DNA of 64,000 bases, from NCBI GenBank assembly GCA_902557735.1, contig CACEBC010000005.1, forward strand, positions 31,844 to 95,843. The letters are read 5' to 3'. Source of the DNA: Porticoccaceae bacterium. GTDB lineage: Bacteria; Pseudomonadota; Gammaproteobacteria; Pseudomonadales; Porticoccaceae. Under the pieces are notes generated by a model, which worked only from the letters and a program-made list of their open reading frames with translations, was not told the origin of the DNA and did no database searches. The position numbers were made by a program, and so were the translations under genes. Of the stretch, positions 55,902-64,000 are shown in pieces. Each line of letters begins with the position of its first letter. The stretch's first letter is position 1.

Positions 55902-58499
55902 ATGAAAAGTGCTGAGATCCGAAAGGCTTTTTTGGATTACTTCTCAACCAAGAGTCATGCTGTAGTAAGCAGTAGCAGCCTAGTTCCGGAGAATGATCCA
56001 AGCCTCTTATTTACAAATGCGGGAATGGTTCAATTTAAAGATGTTTTTCTTGGGAAAGATGAGCGCGCATATACAAGGGCAGTTTCTTCGCAACGATGCG
56101 TGCGGGCGGGTGGAAAGCACAATGATCTCGAAAATGTAGGATATACAGCTCGGCATCACACGTTCTTTGAAATGCTGGGTAACTTCAGTTTTGGTGATTA
56201 CTTTAAGCGCGATGCTATACGGTTTGCTTGGGAATTTCTTACAGATGTTTTGGGATTGCCAAAGGACAGGTTATGGGTGACTGTTCATGTCAGTGACCAA
56301 GAGGCTATGGATATCTGGTTAAATGAGATTGGTATAAACCCGGGCCGAATTTCCCGTCTTGATGAGGATAATTTTTGGCAAATGGGTGAGACGGGCCCTT
56401 GCGGTCCGTGCACTGAAGTGTTCTGGGATCACGGCGAACAGGTTCCCGGAGGCCCTCCGGGTAGCCGGGATGATGACTTAGATAGATACATAGAGATTTG
56501 GAATATAGTTTTCATGCAGTTTGAACGCGATGCCAACGGTGAGATGAAAGAGCTGCCAGAGCCTTCAATTGACACAGGCATGGGTTTAGAGCGAATTTCA
56601 GCTGTGATGCAGGGAGTGCATAGCAATTATGATATTGACCTTTTTAAGCACCTGATTAACTCAATAGCTGAGATTGTGAAATGCACTAACATTGCTGATA
56701 ATTCTTTGAAGGTTATCGCTGATCACATCCGTTCATGTGCTTTTCTCGCATTGGACGGAGTAATTCCCTCAAATGAAGGTCGAGGCTATGTTTTAAGGCG
56801 GATTATTCGTCGGGCCTTACGGCATGGACATAAACTAGGAGCTAATCCATTATTTTTTCATCGGCTTATCCCATCGCTGGTCGAAGTGATGGGAGAGGCA
56901 TATCCTGAGTTGGAGACTCACCAAAACCGATTATCTTCAATCATACGCTCAGAAGAGGAGCAATTTGCAAGAACCCTTGACAACGGCATGCAAGTATTAG
57001 AAAACGCTATAGATGCCATGACCGGAAAAATCCTTCAAGGAAACGTAATTTTTCAATTATATGATACTTATGGCTTTCCGACGGATTTAACGAATGATAT
57101 TGCAAGAGAACGGTCTCTTCAGTTAGATATGGAAGGCTATGAAAAATGCATGGCAAAACAAAGGCGGCTTGCAAGAAAGGCTAGTCGATTTGGTGCTAGA
57201 TCTGTGAGCACCAAAACGATAGATGGATTTACAAAATTTATCGGACATAAATATACTGAAAGTGAGGCAACAATCTGTGCCATCCTCAAAAACGATGAAT
57301 TTATAGAGCGGTGTCAAGCTGATGATGAGGTAACTATCGTACTCGACCAAACGCCGTTTTATGCGGAATCTGGAGGACAGATAGGAGATAGCGGCTCTAT
57401 ACAATTAAATGGCAACGAATTCCAAGTGACTGATTGCCGGAAGGCTGACGACCATCATTTACACTTCGGAAAAGTAGTCATGGGTGAGTTGCACTTAGGT
57501 GATAGTATAAAATCCTCTGTAGACAAACAAAAAAGGTTGGCCGTTTCAAACAATCACTCGACGACACATCTCCTTCATGCGGCCCTTCGGACTATTTTGG
57601 GGGCGCATGTCAATCAGCGCGGCTCGCTCGTCGGTCGCGACCGATTGCGTTTTGATTTTTCGCATAATTCACAAGTCTCGATGGAACAGATTCGTGACAT
57701 AGAGCAGATCATCAATGAGCATATAGTTGCAAATACGCAAGTTGAGACGTCTGTAATGTCATTGACAGAGGCAAAAGAATGCGGAGCCATGGCGCTTTTT
57801 GGAGAAAAATATAGCGATGAGGTCCGCGTGGTGCGTATAGGGGGGGAATTTTCGGTTGAGTTATGTGGAGGCACGCATGTGTCTCGAACCGGACAAATTG
57901 GGCCAGTGAGAATCTGTTCAGAGTCCGGCGTTGCATCTGGAGTTCGTCGCATTGAAGCCATCACGGGTTTTCATGCTTTTGCGCACTTCGATAAATCAGA
58001 GGGAATTTTGGGAGAGGTGTCGGGAGTTTTGAAGACATCCAGAGAAAAAATTTTAGATAAATTGAATGCGCTTGTTGCAGAAAATAAGCAGCTGCAAAAG
58101 GATATGGACACATTGAAAGTAAATTTGGCGAAGTCTTCAGGCTCCGGTTTGTTATCGAGTGTTGAAAATATTAATGGAGTTGCAGTGCTGTCGAAAATCG
58201 TTCATGGAGAAGACGCAAAGAGCCTCCGTCTTTTGGCCGATCAAGTTCGAGCTCAATTGGTGCAAGGCGTTTTTATGTTGGCTGGGATAAATGGTGACAG
58301 AGCATCTTTGGTTGCTGGAGTCACGAAAGATTTAACAAACAAGATTAAAGCGGAAGAGTTGATGCGTTTTTTTGTCGAACAGGTCGACGGACAAGGAGGA
58401 GGTCGTGCAGACATGGCGCAAGGATCAGCTACAAATATAGGTGCGTTGCCTGAAGCTATTGCATCAGTTACAACCTGGGTTGCGGGTAAGGTTGGCTAA
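55902..58499 (+). CDS. alaS: Alanyl-tRNA synthetase
   Basis: 865 residues from ATG 55902 (a TTG at 55890 is less likely). N-terminal class II core (RKAFLDYFSTKSHAVV, FTNAGMVQFKDVFLG, RHHTFFEMLGNFSFGDYFK), editing domain with HSTTHLLHAAL and CGGTHVSRTG, and a C-terminal oligomerisation domain (GQGGGRADMAQGS). Charges tRNA-Ala and edits Ser/Gly errors. Followed by lysC and csrA as in pseudomonads. Confidence 0.97.
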   Translation: MKSAEIRKAFLDYFSTKSHAVVSSSSLVPENDPSLLFTNAGMVQFKDVFLGKDERAYTRAVSSQRCVRAGGKHNDLENVGYTARHHTFFEMLGNFSFGDYFKRDAIRFAWEFLTDVLGLPKDRLWVTVHVSDQEAMDIWLNEIGINPGRISRLDEDNFWQMGETGPCGPCTEVFWDHGEQVPGGPPGSRDDDLDRYIEIWNIVFMQFERDANGEMKELPEPSIDTGMGLERISAVMQGVHSNYDIDLFKHLINSIAEIVKCTNIADNSLKVIADHIRSCAFLALDGVIPSNEGRGYVLRRIIRRALRHGHKLGANPLFFHRLIPSLVEVMGEAYPELETHQNRLSSIIRSEEEQFARTLDNGMQVLENAIDAMTGKILQGNVIFQLYDTYGFPTDLTNDIARERSLQLDMEGYEKCMAKQRRLARKASRFGARSVSTKTIDGFTKFIGHKYTESEATICAILKNDEFIERCQADDEVTIVLDQTPFYAESGGQIGDSGSIQLNGNEFQVTDCRKADDHHLHFGKVVMGELHLGDSIKSSVDKQKRLAVSNNHSTTHLLHAALRTILGAHVNQRGSLVGRDRLRFDFSHNSQVSMEQIRDIEQIINEHIVANTQVETSVMSLTEAKECGAMALFGEKYSDEVRVVRIGGEFSVELCGGTHVSRTGQIGPVRICSESGVASGVRRIEAITGFHAFAHFDKSEGILGEVSGVLKTSREKILDKLNALVAENKQLQKDMDTLKVNLAKSSGSGLLSSVENINGVAVLSKIVHGEDAKSLRLLADQVRAQLVQGVFMLAGINGDRASLVAGVTKDLTNKIKAEELMRFFVEQVDGQGGGRADMAQGSATNIGALPEAIASVTTWVAGKVG

Positions 58500-58568
58500 C
58501 AAAATGGAATATCGCGCGTCGATTTCATCGCATGAGCCATATTTTGTTGCTATTTTGCAGGTGTGGCT

Positions 58569-59792
58569 ATGGCGTTAATAGTACAAAAATTTGGGGGCAC
58601 GTCTGTTGGATCAGTCGAGAGAATTCGATCCGTCGCCGCTAAGGTGGCTAAATCTTTTAGCGACGGAAATCAAATTGTGGTGGTTGTCTCTGCCATGAGC
58701 GGAGAGACGAATCGGCTTATTGCTATGTCACAAGAACTCCAAGACCGGGCGAGCCCTAGAGAATTGGATGTATTAGTGTCGACTGGTGAGCAAGTCACAA
58801 TCTCGCTGTTGTGCATTGCACTGGAGTCACTAGGTCTAAAATCTCGATCTTACACTGGGGGTCAAGTGCCAATCATTACCGATAGCGCTTATGGGAAAGC
58901 AAGAATCGAAAAGATTAGGCCGGACAACATCAAGAAAGATCTTGATTCGGGAAGCATAGCGGTTGTAGCTGGTTTTCAAGGAATAGACTCGAAAGGCGAC
59001 ATAACCACATTGGGGAGAGGTGGATCGGATACCACAGCGGTCGCTCTGGCTGCAACTTTAGAAGCAGACGAATGCCAGATTTATACCGACGTTGAGGGTG
59101 TTTATACCACGGATCCACGCATAGTAGTGGAGGCGCGCTTATTGTCTGAAATTACCTTCGAAGAAATGTTGGAGATGGCCAGTCAAGGATCGAAAGTGCT
59201 CCAAATACGAGCGGTTGAATTTGCCGGTAAGTATGGAGTACCGTTGCGAGTTAAATCAAGCTTTACTGAGGGTGCAGGAACATTAATCTCACTGGAAGGG
59301 CGCGAAGATATGGAGAAACCTACTGTCTCTGGAATTGCTTTTAATCGAGATGAAGCGAAGCTTACTATCAGAGGAATACCTGATCAACCGGGGGTGGCGG
59401 CAAAAGTATTGGGACCGATAAGCGAAGCCAATATCGATATTGATGTGATAGTTCAAAATGTAGCTAAAGACGATTCTGCGACTATTACTTTCACTGTTAA
59501 TCGGACCGAACTTGATTCGGCTCATGAAATTCTCTCTGAAATTGCGAAAGATCTTGGTGCAGAAGAGATTATTGCAGATAGTAAAATTGCAAAAGTATCG
59601 ATCGTTGGGGTTGGTATGAAGTCACATGCTGGTGTGGCGACTCAAATGTTTGAGTGTTTGGCGAGCGAAGGAATAAATATTCAATTGATTACTACGTCGG
59701 AAATTAAAATTGCGGTTGTTATCGAAGAGCGTTACCTAGAACTTGCAGTTCGAGCCCTTCATGCGAAATATGGCCTTGAGACTGGCAATTAG
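58569..59792 (+). CDS. lysC: Aspartate kinase
   Basis: 407 residues from ATG 58569 (GTG 58563 possible). Kinase motif VQKFGGTSVGS, then TTLGRGGSDTTAVALAA and ACT domains in the last 150 residues (IRGIPDQPGVAAKVLG and IVGVGMKSHAGVATQMF). First step of the Lys/Thr/Met pathway, probably feedback-controlled through the ACT domains. Confidence 0.95.
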   Translation: MALIVQKFGGTSVGSVERIRSVAAKVAKSFSDGNQIVVVVSAMSGETNRLIAMSQELQDRASPRELDVLVSTGEQVTISLLCIALESLGLKSRSYTGGQVPIITDSAYGKARIEKIRPDNIKKDLDSGSIAVVAGFQGIDSKGDITTLGRGGSDTTAVALAATLEADECQIYTDVEGVYTTDPRIVVEARLLSEITFEEMLEMASQGSKVLQIRAVEFAGKYGVPLRVKSSFTEGAGTLISLEGREDMEKPTVSGIAFNRDEAKLTIRGIPDQPGVAAKVLGPISEANIDIDVIVQNVAKDDSATITFTVNRTELDSAHEILSEIAKDLGAEEIIADSKIAKVSIVGVGMKSHAGVATQMFECLASEGINIQLITTSEIKIAVVIEERYLELAVRALHAKYGLETGN

Positions 59793-59969
59793 TTGCTATT
59801 CTTTGTAAATCGTCCTTTAAATCGTTAGCATTGCTACTGGTCGATTTGAGAACAAGTTTTAGTTGTTTGTTCTTCAAGCGACTCCAAAATTTAAGGTTGA
59901 CTGCCTTGGCAAAGGATATGCACGTGTTTTACTTTTATATAAGCTAGGGTAAGCAGAAAGGAGAGTCCA

Positions 59970-60173
59970 ATGTTGATTCTGACGAGACGGGTCGGGGAAA
60001 CTCTTGTAATTGGTGATGGAGTCCGCGTGACAGTATTGGGGGCGAGAGGTAATCAGGTAAGAATAGGTGTGAACGCGCCCAAGGACGTGGCGGTCCATAG
60101 AGAGGAGATTTATCAACGGATACAGTCAGAAAAGGATTCCTCACAAGCCGTTTCAAAACCTGACAACGATTGA
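59970..60173 (+). CDS. csrA: Carbon storage regulator CsrA
   Basis: A 67-residue RNA-binding protein: [46 protein letters not shown] upstream. Binds GGA in leader mRNAs and controls central metabolism. Usually next to tRNA-Ser; here two amidohydrolases and a sirtuin are in between. Confidence 0.96.
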   Translation: MLILTRRVGETLVIGDGVRVTVLGARGNQVRIGVNAPKDVAVHREEIYQRIQSEKDSSQAVSKPDND

Positions 60174-60262
60174 AATGTGTTTCTATCAAAAGTATATAAA
60201 AATTAGTAGATTGTGACTTTAACTTAAAATTTTTCTAAATCATAAATAAAAGTGGGTTCTCG

Positions 60263-61264
60263 GTGAGTTCTGATGAATCAAACAAAGTTATAGATTTGCA
60301 TGCTCACATAGTGTTTCCAGAGACGATGAATCGGGCCGGGAGCTTTGGTCCCGAACTCCTCACGGACGCCGATGGGATCGTATCCTTTCGCTTTGGTGGT
60401 TATCAAATGAAACCCATGGACTACAGAAACACGATCTTTATGGATGTGGATATGAGGTTAGAGGAGATGCATCGACATGGCATCGACTTGCAGCTTCTGT
60501 CGCCTAATCCGTTAACTTTTTTCCATCATATCCCCGAACAAGACGCAATAAACTTCTGCATTACCCAAAATGACGCCATGGCGAAAATTGTGTCAAAGCA
60601 CCCTGATAAATTTCTCGGAGCTGCAGCCCTTCCGATACAAGATATTGATGCGGCTATCAGAGAAGCTGAACGCGCTGTTCAGCAACTGGGTCTCTCGGCA
60701 GTTTACATCGGCACTAACTTCCCGTTTGATATTCATGATCCATGTCTAGATGACTTGTATTCTGCGATAACAGAACTGAATGTGCCTCTATTTATGCATC
60801 CCGCTTCAAGCGGCGGCCCCGGTGGCCCAGATGACCCAAGGTTGGCCCAATTTGATATGACCCTTATTTTAGGTTATGCCTACGAGGAGACAATGGCTGT
60901 GGCACAACTAGTTCTGGGTGGTGTGGTTGATCGGCATCCGCACTTGGATATTTGTATTTCTCATGGTGGAGGTGTGGCCTCTTATTTGTTTCCTAAACTG
61001 GAAGGTTGGTCGAAGGCGAGGGATTGGGCACCTCAATCGGTAAAGGAGCATGGCTTTTTGCATGGTCTAAAAAAATTATGGTTCGATGTCCATGTCCCAG
61101 GAAAATTGCAAAAACAAATGTTACTTGACTTAGTTGGCATCGAGCGTTGCGTTTATGGCACCAATTTTGGTGGCTGGGATACCCCGGGTGAGGCAGATGC
61201 ATTTGCGCGAAGTCTATCTCCAAATGCGGAAAAATTAATGAGGATTTTAGCCCATAGAAACTAA
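60263..61264 (+). CDS. Amidohydrolase-2 family protein, ACMSD/decarboxylase-like
   Basis: A 333-residue protein starting at GTG, with weak ribosome site. Metal ligands: H13-A-H15 (DLHAH), H179 (MHPAS) and H234 (SHGGG). At the place of the last ligand Asp (GTDYP in ACMSD) it has GTNFGGWD, i.e. Asn301. The family decarboxylates or hydrolyses aromatic acids. The missing Asp suggests altered metal binding or use of Asp305. Co-directional with a second amidohydrolase. Confidence 0.75.
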   Translation: MSSDESNKVIDLHAHIVFPETMNRAGSFGPELLTDADGIVSFRFGGYQMKPMDYRNTIFMDVDMRLEEMHRHGIDLQLLSPNPLTFFHHIPEQDAINFCITQNDAMAKIVSKHPDKFLGAAALPIQDIDAAIREAERAVQQLGLSAVYIGTNFPFDIHDPCLDDLYSAITELNVPLFMHPASSGGPGGPDDPRLAQFDMTLILGYAYEETMAVAQLVLGGVVDRHPHLDICISHGGGVASYLFPKLEGWSKARDWAPQSVKEHGFLHGLKKLWFDVHVPGKLQKQMLLDLVGIERCVYGTNFGGWDTPGEADAFARSLSPNAEKLMRILAHRN

Positions 61265-61295
61265 ATTTTAAGAGTTACTGGACATAGAGGACATT

Positions 61296-62582
61296 ATGGA
61301 AAATCAAACAATTTTTTCAGGGGCGACGTTGTTCCAAGGGATGGATGAATCAGTAATCCAAAATGGTATGATTTGGATTCAGGATGATCGCATCAAATAT
61401 GCAGGCGAAGCAAGCAATCTAGAGATTGATGACCAATCGGTGCAACGCATAGATCTTGGCGGCAAGTTCGTAATGCCTGGTATGACCGAGTGTCATGCGC
61501 ATCTTTCTTTTACTGACGCAAACCCTTTTCAACTAGGCGCTCAATCGCCTGAGGAGGCCATGCTGACTGGGATTCGAAATGCTCGTGTTATGTTGGGATC
61601 GGGCTTCACGTCCGCTCTGAGTTTTGGGAGCATACATAAGGTAGATGTCGCTCTCAGAACCGCTATAAACAACGCTGAAATTCCGGGGCCCAGGCTAGCC
61701 GCTGCGGGGAGAGATTTGGGAGTTTCTGGAAGTACTGTTGACTCGGGAGTCTTTGATGGCTTGGAACAAATAGCAGACGGACCTTGGGAACTCAGAAAGG
61801 CCGTTCGTCAGCAACGTCGAGAGGGTGTGGACATAGTCAAAATTTTTATTGATGGTGAGGGCGTTTGTGAGCACTGTACTCAGCATGAGTTGTCATTTCA
61901 TGATGATGAAGTTGTAGCCGTTGTCGACGAAGCTCATCGCCATGGCCTGCGCGTAGCGTGTCATAGTCGATCGGCAGCTGGAGTTAAGCAGGCGGTTCGG
62001 TCTGGTGTCGATTATATAGCACATGCAAATTTTCTTGACGAGGAAGCGGCGGATATGCTCCATGAAGTCAAGGATAGTGTCTTTGTTGGCCCAGGGATAA
62101 TTTGGGAACTCGGACTCATTGAACACTGTGAATCCCTTGGCTTAACCTCAGAATGGGTTCGGGAACGAGGGTATGAGGAGGAAGTAGAGGCAAGTATCAA
62201 ATCTGTCCAAATGATGTTGGAAAGAGATATCAGAATGATGGTTGGTGGAGACTATGGCATTTCAGTGGCGCCACATGGAACTTATGCAAAAGATCTTGAA
62301 ATTTTTGTGGACATGTTTGGTATGTCGCCACAAAAAGCGTTGCTCTGTGCAACTCGAGATGGAGGTGCGGCAGCAGATCCAAATGGAAATCTGGGAACTC
62401 TTGAAGCTGGAAAATATGCTGATATTTTAATAGTGGACGGTAACCCGATCGACGATATTAAGATAATGCAGGATCAATCAAGATTTTCCGCCATAATAAA
62501 AGGGGGCACCATTTATCGTAAGTTGATGGATGATTTCGACTTTACGATTCAGGCGAGCGACATAACCGCAAAATGTGTCTGA
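61296..62582 (+). CDS. Amidohydrolase (imidazolonepropionase/prolidase-like)
   Basis: A 428-residue amidohydrolase-1 protein. Metal ligands visible: CHAHLS (H-x-H), a Lys in VKIFIDGEG, ACHSRS, IAHANF and the Asp of GGDYG. N- and C-terminal strands form the usual small beta-sandwich (VMPGMTECHAH; EAGKYADILIVDGNP). Substrate is unknown; the group includes Xaa-Pro dipeptidases and imidazolone hydrolases. It lies 31 bases after the ACMSD-like gene. Confidence 0.82.
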   Translation: MENQTIFSGATLFQGMDESVIQNGMIWIQDDRIKYAGEASNLEIDDQSVQRIDLGGKFVMPGMTECHAHLSFTDANPFQLGAQSPEEAMLTGIRNARVMLGSGFTSALSFGSIHKVDVALRTAINNAEIPGPRLAAAGRDLGVSGSTVDSGVFDGLEQIADGPWELRKAVRQQRREGVDIVKIFIDGEGVCEHCTQHELSFHDDEVVAVVDEAHRHGLRVACHSRSAAGVKQAVRSGVDYIAHANFLDEEAADMLHEVKDSVFVGPGIIWELGLIEHCESLGLTSEWVRERGYEEEVEASIKSVQMMLERDIRMMVGGDYGISVAPHGTYAKDLEIFVDMFGMSPQKALLCATRDGGAAADPNGNLGTLEAGKYADILIVDGNPIDDIKIMQDQSRFSAIIKGGTIYRKLMDDFDFTIQASDITAKCV

Positions 62583-62665
62583 GAACCCGTCATGGCATTT
62601 GTCAAACGCATTTGCGAATATGAGGCTGTCCAAAAAATTTTCTATTCAGCAAAGTGTAGTGTGTG

Positions 62666-63430
62666 ATGGTAAACCAGTTGTTCATAACGGGAGCCGGCGT
62701 TAGTGCGGAGAGCGGCATTCCGACTTTTAGAGGGGATGATGGGTTTTGGCGGGTTGGAAGCATAAACTACACCCCCCAGGAAATGGCAACTAGGCAGATG
62801 TATATAGAAAAGCCTGCTGAATTTCTTCTGTGGTATTTTAAACGTTTTGCCGAGTACAGGCATATTAAACCAAATAAAGTTCACCAATGGTTGTCGAATA
62901 AAAAATTGATCACCCAAAATATTGATGGCCTTGACGGAAAAGCGGGTAATGAAAGCTATATTCCAATCCATGGGAGGCTCGACAAGGTTACTGTGTTTGG
63001 GCATCAAGAGAGACACTTAGAATTGATGCCAGCGCCATGGGATCAGTTGCACGATGAAGCTGGCTTGGGTTGCTCGGAAGCGGTTATGAAGGATCTTTTG
63101 CTTGATGCGTTTCGAATATCCAAGGCGACTTTGAGGCCGGAGAAAGATGTCTCACTTAAACCTTTCGTTCTTCTTTTTGATGAGTATTATACCGATATGT
63201 ATAGGATGTCTGATGCACTTGAGCGGTTGCACCGTGCCGATGTTATGATCTTTATGGGTACCTCGCTTAGTGTTGGAATCACCTCTATAGCGCTGGATAT
63301 AGCGTTGAAAAATAATGCTGATGTGCACATAGTGGATCCAGAGCCGATTGACCTAGGTTTGAATAATGCTAGATATCATACAATGAAGGCAATTGAATTC
63401 ATCGAGCTAGCAGCTGCACTTGGCGTTTGA
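62666..63430 (+). CDS. Sirtuin-like protein lacking the zinc site
   Basis: 254 residues from ATG 62666 (GTG 62663 possible). The NAD-binding signature is clear: GAGVSAESGIPTFRG, TQNIDGLD, and a catalytic His in IHGRLDK (H102). The usual CxxC pairs of the zinc module are absent; the matching region runs from ~105 to ~155 with only one Cys. GLDGKAG replaces GLHxxAG. Late GTSLSVG is kept. Deacylase, deacetylase or ADP-ribose-transfer activity is possible. Confidence 0.8.
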   Translation: MVNQLFITGAGVSAESGIPTFRGDDGFWRVGSINYTPQEMATRQMYIEKPAEFLLWYFKRFAEYRHIKPNKVHQWLSNKKLITQNIDGLDGKAGNESYIPIHGRLDKVTVFGHQERHLELMPAPWDQLHDEAGLGCSEAVMKDLLLDAFRISKATLRPEKDVSLKPFVLLFDEYYTDMYRMSDALERLHRADVMIFMGTSLSVGITSIALDIALKNNADVHIVDPEPIDLGLNNARYHTMKAIEFIELAAALGV

Positions 63431-63613
63431 GTATTTTCCTTGAGCGAAGCTCACAAAACTTAGTTCTCTAAACGGCGGCGGACCAAAAAACGCAAAGCCA
63501 TATTAATTAAGTTGGCGATGCACCAGGATTGAATTCGGCTATTTTTTTACCAATTGGCCATTAGAGTATAATTAAACTGTCAAACGAAGTATTATGAAGT
63601 GCGTGCCTGTTAT

Positions 63614-63704
63614 GGAGAGGTGGCCGAGTGGCTGAAGGCGCTCCCCTGCTAAGGGAGTATACGTTAATCGCGTATCGAGGGTTCGAATCCCTCTCTCTCC
63701 GCCA
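63614..63704 (+). tRNA. tRNA-Ser (anticodon GCT)
   Basis: A 91-base cloverleaf with long variable arm. Acceptor GGAGAGG / TCTCTCC, anticodon stem CTCCC/GGGAG with loop CTGCTAA (GCT, reads AGC/AGU), variable arm around TACG...CGTA, T-loop TTCGAAT and encoded CCA. Corresponds to E. coli serV, found near csrA. Confidence 0.96.
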
Positions 63705-63728
63705 GCATCTATTGTCACTTAGTAACGC

Positions 63729-64000
<272 letters not shown>

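Noticed and set aside
63441..63453. TGAGCGAAGCTCA hairpin after the sirtuin gene as a terminator
   Set aside because: Five-base stem with no T-run; too weak to call.

Overview
The window looks like a chromosome segment of a marine-type gammaproteobacterium. The main evidence is the gene order fdxA-mutS-pncC-recA-recX ... alaS-lysC-csrA ... tRNA-Ser(GCT), which is a gammaproteobacterial backbone, and the RecA, MutS and AlaS sequences fit. The DNA looks moderately AT-rich by eye (not computed). No phage, insertion sequence, CRISPR array or rRNA was seen.

Layout. 1-2.0 kb: end of an ABC exporter, then a cytochrome c'/c556-like protein and a cytochrome b561. 2.3-11.6 kb: a lipoprotein sulfatase, a convergent pair made of a dimethylglycine-dehydrogenase-like flavoprotein and a glycine-betaine-type Rieske oxygenase, an MFS transporter, an M20 peptidase and a beta-propeller lipoprotein. 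11.8 kb: tRNA-Arg(TCG). 12.5-18.2 kb: a complete urtABCDE-type ABC transporter with no urease genes. 18.6-35.9 kb: a catabolic island with a 2-oxoglutarate/Fe oxygenase, two GcvT/LigM-like folate-dependent demethylase candidates, a stand-alone [2Fe-2S] ferredoxin, five NdmA/VanA-type Rieske oxygenases (three in tandem), a TonB receptor, two near-twin MFS transporters, an AraC regulator and an adenosine-deaminase-like enzyme. 36-44 kb: a duplicated-domain lipoprotein, a zinc/manganese ABC transporter led by an unlisted 36-residue membrane protein, a COG0523 GTPase overlapping a WD40 protein, and small proteins. 44.6-63.4 kb: nei, an RNase J-like nuclease, a frameshifted Lrp/AsnC gene, then the housekeeping block listed above. 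After csrA come two amidohydrolases and an atypical sirtuin, then tRNA-Ser and a broken katG end.

How the genes work together (inference). The island is best read as uptake and demethylation of one or more methylated nitrogen or aromatic compounds. The TonB receptor and MFS carriers would bring substrate in, and Rieske oxygenases would remove methyl groups oxidatively. GcvT/LigM-like enzymes would take methyl groups onto tetrahydrofolate. The betaine-type Rieske and DgcA-like flavoprotein would treat a quaternary amine in the same way. The substrate cannot be read from sequence.

The most unusual signal is the middle gene of the Rieske tandem (22488-23528). It has lost both ligands of the first Rieske pair (Cys to Ser and His to Tyr) but keeps the full mononuclear-iron triad, and it overlaps an intact paralogue. 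This suggests a mixed oxygenase in which one subunit type has no cluster of its own. The window also has six Rieske oxygenases but only one small ferredoxin and no reductase.
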